A stretch of 9,772 nt of DNA from Streptomyces sp. NRRL S-87. Its GTDB lineage: Bacteria > Actinomycetota > Actinomycetes > Streptomycetales > Streptomycetaceae. Below are positions 5,890-9,772 of the stretch, in pieces. The position numbers and the translations under genes were made by a program. How positions within the stretch are numbered: position 1 is the stretch's first letter; each line of letters starts with the position of its first letter. The DNA lies in NCBI RefSeq assembly GCF_000719335.1, contig NZ_JOGB01000104.1, positions 1 through 9,772 of the forward strand, read 5' to 3'. Below the pieces are notes generated by a model. It ran no database searches. It was given only the letters and a program-made list of their open reading frames with translations, and was not told where the DNA came from.

Positions 5890-5920
5890 AGTCTCACAAA
5901 GCGGGCCCGCGCCGCGCCAA
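5890..5920 (-). promoter_or_regulatory. Weak leaderless-type promoter candidate for the membrane protein
   Basis: On the minus strand TTGGCG (5920-5915) and GAGACT (5895-5890) are 19 bp apart, with the ATG 6 bp after the latter. The AGACTGCC string and its distance to ATG mirror the tetR start region. Both hexamers are imperfect. Confidence 0.25.
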
Positions 5921-5967
5921 CACCGGGCGCCCCGCGCGTGTCTCCGGAGGGTGCGGCCGCCCCGCCG

Positions 5968-6711
5968 TCAGATACGGGCCTGCTCCGACCACAACCGCGC
6001 CAGTTCCAGATCGCCCGAGACGGCGGGGCCCGTCAGCGGGCGACGGTTCCAGAGCGCCTCGTACAGCCACTGCGCGGGGGCGCTCACCTCGCAGTCCGCC
6101 GGGCCCTCGTCCGTACGCACCACCACCAGCGGCTCCCGCGAGACGAGGGCCGTCCACACCGCGCCGGTGTCCGTGGCCCGCACCCGCATGACCCGCTCCG
6201 CGTCGCGGTCCGTCCGCACGGTGGTCCGCGGCCGCACGAGGAACCCGCGCAGGAGCTCGTCCACCCCGTCCTCGGCGAACTCCGGCGCCACCGCCGAGAA
6301 CCCGCCGCCCAGCGCCGACTCCGCGTCCACCCGGTGCACGGTCGTCTCGTGCGCCTGGCGCCGGGCCCAGAACCTCCGCGCCGAGGTCACGCCGGGCAGG
6401 AAGGTGAAGCACTCCACGTCCGCCGGGGCGGCCTCCAGAGTCTTCACCAGCGCCGCATGGCCCTCACGGAACCACGCCAGCAGATCCACCCCGACCAGCT
6501 CCGGGCCCGCGCCGAGCGGGACCCCCTCCCGCAGCGGCTCCCCGACGGCCCGCGCGGCCCACCGGTGGACCGCGCCCGTGTGCCGCAGCAGGTCGGCGAC
6601 CCGCCAGCCGGGACAGGTGGGCACCGGGGCGTCCAGGCCGGCCCGCTCGGCCGTGTCCGCGAGCGAACGACCCTGCTCGTCAAGCGTCTTGAGGTAGTCC
6701 ATGGTCTCCAT
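5968..6711 (-). CDS. Maleylpyruvate-isomerase-family, mycothiol-dependent (DinB-fold) protein
   Basis: This 247-residue cytoplasmic protein has an MDMPI_N/DinB-like four-helix metal-binding domain (about 1-135) followed by a C-terminal MDMPI_C-like domain. The N-terminal part shows PTCPGWRVADLLRHTGAVHRW (31-51; candidate metal ligand H44 or H49) and HETTVHRVDAE (121-131; ligands E122 and H126), the pattern of mycothiol-dependent maleylpyruvate isomerase. Most homologues have no tested substrate and are thought to be mycothiol transferases or detoxification proteins. Start ATG 6711 gives METMDYL; the ATG at 6702, preceded by GGAG, is a close alternative. It lies 44 bp downstream of the alkB-type gene on the same strand, and the two are probably co-transcribed. 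Family is secure; the reaction is not. Confidence 0.85.
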   Translation of the reverse strand: METMDYLKTLDEQGRSLADTAERAGLDAPVPTCPGWRVADLLRHTGAVHRWAARAVGEPLREGVPLGAGPELVGVDLLAWFREGHAALVKTLEAAPADVECFTFLPGVTSARRFWARRQAHETTVHRVDAESALGGGFSAVAPEFAEDGVDELLRGFLVRPRTTVRTDRDAERVMRVRATDTGAVWTALVSREPLVVVRTDEGPADCEVSAPAQWLYEALWNRRPLTGPAVSGDLELARLWSEQARI

Positions 6712-6755
6712 GGGGGCGAGTGTGCCACCCGGAGCGGGGCAGCGCCGCGCCGCCG

Positions 6756-7421
6756 TCAGGCGTCCGCGAGCCCCGTCATCCGCAGCGTGAGGTTGATCCG
6801 CCCCGACGCCAGGCCCGTCACCTCCGGATCGCCCGTCCCCGGAAGCACCTTCACCACGCCGTGGTACGCGAACCGCGACGGCCCCCCGAAGACGAACAGG
6901 TCCCCGGACTCCAGCTCCACGTCCGTGTAAGGCCGGCCCCGGTCCTCCGGGTTCCCGAAGCGGAACACGCACGAGTCGCCGATGCTCAGCGACACCACCG
7001 GCGCATCCGACCGCTCGTCCTTGTCCTGGTGCATCCCCATGCGCGCGTCACCGTCGTAGAAGTTGACCAGCGCGGTGTCCGGCTCGTACCCGTCACCGGC
7101 CGCCGGGTCCCCGTACGCCTCCCGCAGCGCCTCCCGCCCCAGCTCCGCCAGCCACTCCGGGAAGGGCGCCACCTGCGCGCCGTTCACGTCGTCCGCCGTG
7201 CGCGAGTACCGGTACGGCAGCCAGTGCCAGCCCAGGCACACCGTCTGCGCGGACATCACCCCGCCCCCGGGCAGCCGCGTGTGCCGCATCGGCACCGGCC
7301 CGCGCGCCCACTCACGGCAGGCCGTCACCAGCTCCCGCTGCCGCTCGGCCGGCAGCCAGCCCGGCACGTGCACCGCACCCTCCGCGAGCACCGGCCGCGG
7401 TCTCGGGAACAGCCCGGTCAT
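6756..7421 (-). CDS. alkB: AlkB-family 2-oxoglutarate/Fe(II) dioxygenase
   Basis: This 221-residue enzyme is expected to remove methyl or etheno adducts from nucleic-acid bases by oxidative dealkylation. Iron ligands are H131 and D133 in GMHQDKDE and H187 in YHGV. R208 and R214 in GRINLTLR fit the 2-oxoglutarate-binding RxNxTxR signature, and the nucleotide-lid region includes WLPYRYSR. The ligand numbers coincide with those of E. coli AlkB (131, 133, 187), and length is within 5 residues, so this is a full classical AlkB. The start is ATG 7421 with GGGAGGT at 7429-7435; the frame runs open far upstream without coding character. It is divergent from the ROK regulator. No ada-type gene is in the window. 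Confidence 0.93.
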   Translation of the reverse strand: MTGLFPRPRPVLAEGAVHVPGWLPAERQRELVTACREWARGPVPMRHTRLPGGGVMSAQTVCLGWHWLPYRYSRTADDVNGAQVAPFPEWLAELGREALREAYGDPAAGDGYEPDTALVNFYDGDARMGMHQDKDERSDAPVVSLSIGDSCVFRFGNPEDRGRPYTDVELESGDLFVFGGPSRFAYHGVVKVLPGTGDPEVTGLASGRINLTLRMTGLADA

Positions 7422-7466
7422 CGCATCCACCTCCCACCCCCGACGGTAGAGGGCGTCCTGCCCCGA

Positions 7467-7508
7467 CCGTAGTACGGGCCACCGACAGCAGGAGCGGATA
7501 CGGGCCAC
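7467..7508. promoter_or_regulatory. Palindrome and direct repeat between alkB and the ROK regulator
   Basis: CCGTA-G-TACGG (7467-7477) is a perfect 11-bp palindrome. TACGGGCCAC occurs twice, at 7473-7482 and 7499-7508, 26 bp apart. On the minus strand TACGGT (7471-7466) fits a -10 for alkB, but no -35 matches. A regulator site controlling one or both divergent genes is plausible; which protein binds is unknown. Confidence 0.4.
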
Positions 7509-7535
7509 AGCGTGGATCATGCGAGGATCGGCTTC

Positions 7536-8792
7536 ATGAACGGCGAAGCGGCCCCGAGGCGAGCAGCGGACCTGTCCACGCGCACCAAGCTGGAGAGGGG
7601 GCGCGGGGCGCTGGGTCCGGCCCTCGAGCTCGTCCACACCGGACGGGCCCCCACCCGTGCCGTGCTCACCGCCGAGCTCGGGGTCACCCGCGCCACCGCC
7701 GGCGCCGTGGCGGCCGAGCTGGAGGCCCTCGGCCTGATCCGCGTGGACTCCCGCCCCGGTGTGGCCGGCGGCTCCCAGGGTCGGCCCTCGCACCGGCTCG
7801 CGGTCGACGAGAACGGGCCCGTCGCCCTCGCCGCGCAGGTCCACCCCGACGGCTTCCGCGCCGCCCTGGTCGGCCTCGGCGGCCGCATCGTCGACACCAC
7901 GCCGGGGTGCGTGACCGTCTCCGCCGACCCGGCGCAGGTGCTCGGCGAAGTGGTCGACGCCGGTGCGGCCCTGCTCGCCAAGAGCGGCCGCCGCTGCGTG
8001 GGCGCCGGCCTGGCCGTCCCGTCCGCCGTCGCCGAGCCCGACGGCACGGCCCTCAACCCGCTGCACCTCGCCTGGCCCGCCGGCGCCCCGGTGCGCGAGA
8101 TCTTCACCGAACGCGTCCGCGCCGCCGGCATCGACGGACCCGCCTTCACCGGCAACGACGTGAACCTGGCCGCCCTCGCCGAGCACCGCCACGGCGCCGG
8201 CCGCAGCGCCCAGCACCTCCTGTGCGTGGCCACCGGCCACCGCGGCGTCGGCGGCGCGCTCGTACTCGACGGCCGCCTGCACTCCGGCAGCTCCGGACTC
8301 GCCCTGGAGGTCGGCCACCTGACCGTCAACCCCGACGGCCGGGCCTGCCACTGCGGCGGCCGCGGCTGCCTCGACGTGGAGGCCGATCCGCTCGCGTTCC
8401 TCCAGGCCGCGGGCCGCACCCCCGGCCCCGAGGTCTCGCTGCTGGACCAGGCCCGCGACCTGCTGCGCGCGGAGGCCGCCGACCCGGCCGTGCGGCACGC
8501 GACCGAAGAGCTCGTGGACCGCCTCGGCCTCGGCCTGGCGGGGCTGGTCAACATCCTCAACCCCGACCGGATCATCCTCGGCGGCCTGCACCGCGAGCTG
8601 CTGAACGCGGCCCCCGAGCGGCTGCGGGCGGTGGTCGCCGACCGCAGCCTCTGGGGGCGCAGCGGGGGCGTACCGATCCTGCCCTGCACCCTCGACCACA
8701 ACAGCCTGGTCGGCGCCGCCGAGCTGGCCTGGCAGCCGGTCCTCGACGACCCGCTCCTGCTGGGCCAGGGAGCAGCGGTGGCAGGCCACTGA
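7536..8792 (+). CDS. ROK-family transcriptional regulator
   Basis: This 418-residue protein pairs an N-terminal winged helix-turn-helix (about 30-70, TRAVLTAELGVTRATAGAVAAELEALGLI) with a ROK sugar-kinase-fold domain. ROK signatures are GNDVN (D208, the kinase catalytic-base position), EVGH (258-261), and the zinc motif CHCGGRGCLDVE with C271, C273 and C278. The phosphate-1 loop normally reading DIGGT is replaced by AAQVHPDGFRAAL (99-111), which argues against kinase activity and for a sugar- or effector-sensing repressor or activator. ATG 7536 has GAGGA at 7523-7527 (8-nt spacing); GTG 7512 is an upstream alternative without a ribosome site. It is divergent from alkB and convergent with the peroxidase gene. 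Its targets are unknown. Confidence 0.9.
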   Translation: MNGEAAPRRAADLSTRTKLERGRGALGPALELVHTGRAPTRAVLTAELGVTRATAGAVAAELEALGLIRVDSRPGVAGGSQGRPSHRLAVDENGPVALAAQVHPDGFRAALVGLGGRIVDTTPGCVTVSADPAQVLGEVVDAGAALLAKSGRRCVGAGLAVPSAVAEPDGTALNPLHLAWPAGAPVREIFTERVRAAGIDGPAFTGNDVNLAALAEHRHGAGRSAQHLLCVATGHRGVGGALVLDGRLHSGSSGLALEVGHLTVNPDGRACHCGGRGCLDVEADPLAFLQAAGRTPGPEVSLLDQARDLLRAEAADPAVRHATEELVDRLGLGLAGLVNILNPDRIILGGLHRELLNAAPERLRAVVADRSLWGRSGGVPILPCTLDHNSLVGAAELAWQPVLDDPLLLGQGAAVAGH

Positions 8793-8806
8793 CCGCCTGA
8801 GGCGGT
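8792..8806. terminator. Bidirectional terminator-like palindrome
   Basis: ACCGCCT-G-AGGCGGT is a perfect 15-bp palindrome that starts on the last base of the ROK stop codon and ends 7 bp before the peroxidase stop. Its location between convergent genes suggests it ends both transcripts. The stem is 6 bp with a 3-nt loop and has no U-tract. Confidence 0.55.
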
Positions 8807-8813
8807 ACGCCGG

Positions 8814-9260
8814 TCAGCCCGCGGCCGGGACCGAGTCCTCGGCCCGCAGGGTGAGCGGAACGTTGCCCTTGACGGCCTGCGAGTACGGGCAGACCGCGTC
8901 CGCCCGGTGCAGCAGGGGCAGGAGGTCCTCACCGCGCCAGCCCGGCAGCGAGACCGTCATGGTGACCGCGAGCCCGTACCCGGCGGCGGTGTCGGTCGTC
9001 CCCAGCTCCACCTGGCAGGCGACGCGCGCGGCGGCGGCGTCGACACCGAACTCGCCGGCCACCTCGGCCAGCGCGGAGGTGAAGCACGCGGCGTACCCGG
9101 CGGCGAAGAGCTGCTCGGGATTCGTCGACTCCGGCGCCTTCTTGCGCGGGGGCGCCAGCCGGAGCTCGAGCCGGCCGTCGTCCGTGACGACGGTTCCGGT
9201 CCGGCCGCCGCTCGCGTGGGCGGTGGTGCTGTACAGGGTGCGGGTGAGGGGCACGACCAC
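8814..9260 (-). CDS. Ohr/OsmC-family organic hydroperoxide reductase
   Basis: This 148-residue cytoplasmic, dimeric thiol peroxidase reduces organic hydroperoxides. The two redox cysteines are C59 (AACFTSAL) and C124 (VCPYSQAVKGN). Catalytic support residues R20 (GGRTG) and E49 (TNPEQLFAAGYAACF) are in place, so it belongs to the Ohr rather than the YhfA branch. Start GTG 9260 is chosen because GAGGA (9268-9272) precedes it by 7 nt; GTG 9254 is two codons shorter. The open frame extends upstream to 9608 but reads as non-protein. No MarR/OhrR gene, the usual partner, is in the window. The gene has a candidate promoter about 140 bp upstream and therefore a long leader. Confidence 0.9.
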   Translation of the reverse strand: MVVPLTRTLYSTTAHASGGRTGTVVTDDGRLELRLAPPRKKAPESTNPEQLFAAGYAACFTSALAEVAGEFGVDAAAARVACQVELGTTDTAAGYGLAVTMTVSLPGWRGEDLLPLLHRADAVCPYSQAVKGNVPLTLRAEDSVPAAG

Positions 9261-9399
9261 GATGGGGTCCTCTGCTCGACGGGGACCGCCGTCCGCACGG
9301 GACGACGGGGACGCTGCACGGCGCAGGTCACTGTCGCGTCGTCGTGCGTGACCGGGTACGGCGCATCTCGTCCGGGGTCCTCTGAGCAGACCGCCGCCC

Positions 9400-9428
9400 A
9401 CCGTAGGCAGCACCCCGGGCCGCCGCAA
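9400..9428 (-). promoter_or_regulatory. Candidate promoter of the ohr-type gene
   Basis: On the minus strand TTGCGG (9428-9423) and TACGGT (9405-9400) are exactly 17 bp apart, a good TTGACN/TANNNT match. Predicted transcription starts near 9393, giving a leader of about 130 nt. The GGGGTCCTCTG repeat at 9374-9384 falls just after that start. Confidence 0.4.
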
Positions 9429-9438
9429 CCGCCGCCGC

Positions 9439-9456
9439 GGGTGACGCTGCTCACCC
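9439..9456. promoter_or_regulatory. 18-bp dyad GGGTGA-N6-TCACCC
   Basis: The two 6-bp arms are perfectly complementary around CGCTGC. The dyad ends about 11 bp upstream of the candidate ohr -35 element, where an activator could bind. No regulator can be assigned. Confidence 0.35.
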
Positions 9457-9546
9457 CGGTCCCGTCGTCCCCTGCCGCCCTGACTGCTGCCCCCGGCCGG
9501 CCTCGTACCGCCCCCGCTGCAGCCCGCATCCCATCTCGGTCCGCAG

Positions 9547-9658
9547 CATCCTCGGCAGTGCCAGGCCGGTCCCGTGGTCTGTGGGGGAGTGCTTGAGCGG
9601 CCCACCACATCCTTGGCGGTGCCTGGTGGGTCGCGTGGTGTGTGGGGGAGGCGCTTGA
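9547..9658 (+). repeat. 61-bp imperfect tandem duplication
   Basis: Bases 9547-9596 and 9608-9658 align from CATCCT through GTGGTxTGTGGGGGAG to GCTTGA with about 8 substitutions and one 1-bp gap. The second copy runs into the right arm of the long inverted repeat. Its reverse complement also resembles bases 63-97, so the window carries three members of one repeat family. Confidence 0.7.
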
Positions 9659-9716
9659 CAGGGGTGGCAGGCTGGTCCGGAGGCAGGCCCGGGCCAGGGG
9701 TGGCCGAAGGCCAGGG
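9634..9716 (+). repeat. Right arm of the 83-bp inverted repeat
   Basis: This is the reverse complement of 5-87 with two mismatches (positions 9707 and 9676). The arms are more than 9.5 kb apart. Similarity stops just outside on the left side and is lost after 9716 on the right, where the palindrome at 9711-9738 begins. Confidence 0.85.
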
Positions 9717-9738
9717 GCGGAGCCCCCAAAGCCCCTGG
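9711..9738. terminator. GC-rich terminator-like hairpin
   Basis: CCAGGGGC (9711-9718) pairs perfectly with GCCCCTGG (9731-9738). A smaller alternative, GGGGC-GGA-GCCCC at 9714-9726, is nested inside. The GGGGCGGAGCCCC core is a motif I recall as frequent in Streptomyces intergenic regions. Which transcript it ends is outside the window. Confidence 0.45.
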
Positions 9739-9748
9739 GGTGGGCCTG

Positions 9749-9771
9749 CCGCTGGGGGTACCTCCCAGCGG
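9749..9771. repeat. Palindromic element CCGCTGGG-N7-CCCAGCGG
   Basis: A perfect 8-bp stem surrounds GGTACCT at the window edge. I recall similar GGGGGTACCTCCC palindromes as dispersed repeats in Streptomyces genomes. It may act as a terminator or a REP-like element; it could continue past the window. Confidence 0.5.
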
Positions 9772-9772
9772 T

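Larger units (their letters stand above)
9261..9546. other. Intergenic upstream region of the ohr-type gene
   Basis: No convincing gene is present; open frames here are composition artefacts. The stretch holds the ohr leader and promoter candidate. GGGGTCCTCTG is repeated at 9264-9274 (overlapping the ribosome site) and 9374-9384. A perfect dyad GGGTGA-N6-TCACCC lies at 9439-9456. Confidence 0.5.

Noticed and set aside
7422..8789. N-terminal extension of the alkB frame to a 677-residue protein
   Set aside because: The extension is antisense to the ROK gene, and a strong ribosome site precedes the ATG at 7421.
7517..8932. Minus-strand frame opposite the ROK gene
   Set aside because: Ser/Arg/Pro-rich composition typical of antisense frames in high-GC DNA; crosses the palindrome between convergent genes.
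9651..9680. Promoter from TTGACA in the right repeat arm
   Set aside because: No TANNNT box lies 16-19 bp downstream and no gene follows within the window.
9451..9729. 92-residue minus-strand frame at the right edge
   Set aside because: It lies mostly in the repeat elements, has no ribosome site I can see, and His/Pro/Gly/Arg-rich composition.
1..9772. Transposon bounded by the long inverted repeats
   Set aside because: No transposase, integrase or target-site duplication is visible, and the interior consists mainly of ordinary chromosomal genes in mixed orientations.

Overview
The base composition is very high GC with strong G/C at third codon positions. Gene content points to a Streptomyces-type actinomycete: a mycothiol-dependent-enzyme family protein, a deazaflavin (F420)-type reductase, an AlkB/ROK divergent pair, a geranylgeranyl-reductase-family flavoprotein and a Scabin-like secreted ADP-ribosyltransferase. 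All assignments come from reading the sequence and from remembered family motifs; no database was searched.

Layout, left to right. Bases 1-370 hold no convincing gene. They carry one arm of a long inverted repeat (partner near 9634-9716), three stacked G-rich tandem arrays and a strong hairpin serving the gene that follows. An M20 metallo-dipeptidase (371-1735, minus) is divergent from a geranylgeranyl-reductase-family FAD enzyme (1879-3282, plus) with an unusual acidic N-terminal extension. A 32-bp-period direct repeat separates that gene from a DDN/DUF385-type deazaflavin reductase (3376-3834, minus). This reductase is divergent from a TetR regulator with a WHG-type C-terminal domain (4024-4719, plus), and the spacer holds five TGCTC elements, two of them near-perfect palindromes. 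This looks like a self-contained regulator/reductase switch, with the regulator probably made from a leaderless mRNA.

Next is a secreted ADP-ribosyltransferase (4885-5595, plus) whose R, STT and QxE residues match the spacing of the DNA-modifying enzyme Scabin. It is convergent with a 90-residue two-helix membrane protein (5611-5883, minus). An alkB-type 2OG-Fe(II) dioxygenase (6756-7421, minus) lies 44 bp upstream of an MDMPI/DinB-fold protein (5968-6711, minus), probably as an operon. It is divergent from a ROK-family regulator (7536-8792, plus), which converges across a perfect palindrome with an Ohr/OsmC peroxidase (8814-9260, minus).

Bases 9261-9772 are an intergenic region with a candidate ohr promoter and long leader, a 61-bp imperfect tandem duplication, the right arm of the long inverted repeat and two large palindromes. 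The most interesting items are the Scabin-like toxin, the multi-site TetR operator, the long inverted repeat bracketing the window and the G-rich arrays. Most enzymes look like ordinary chromosomal genes; the toxin is the best candidate for an accessory gene.
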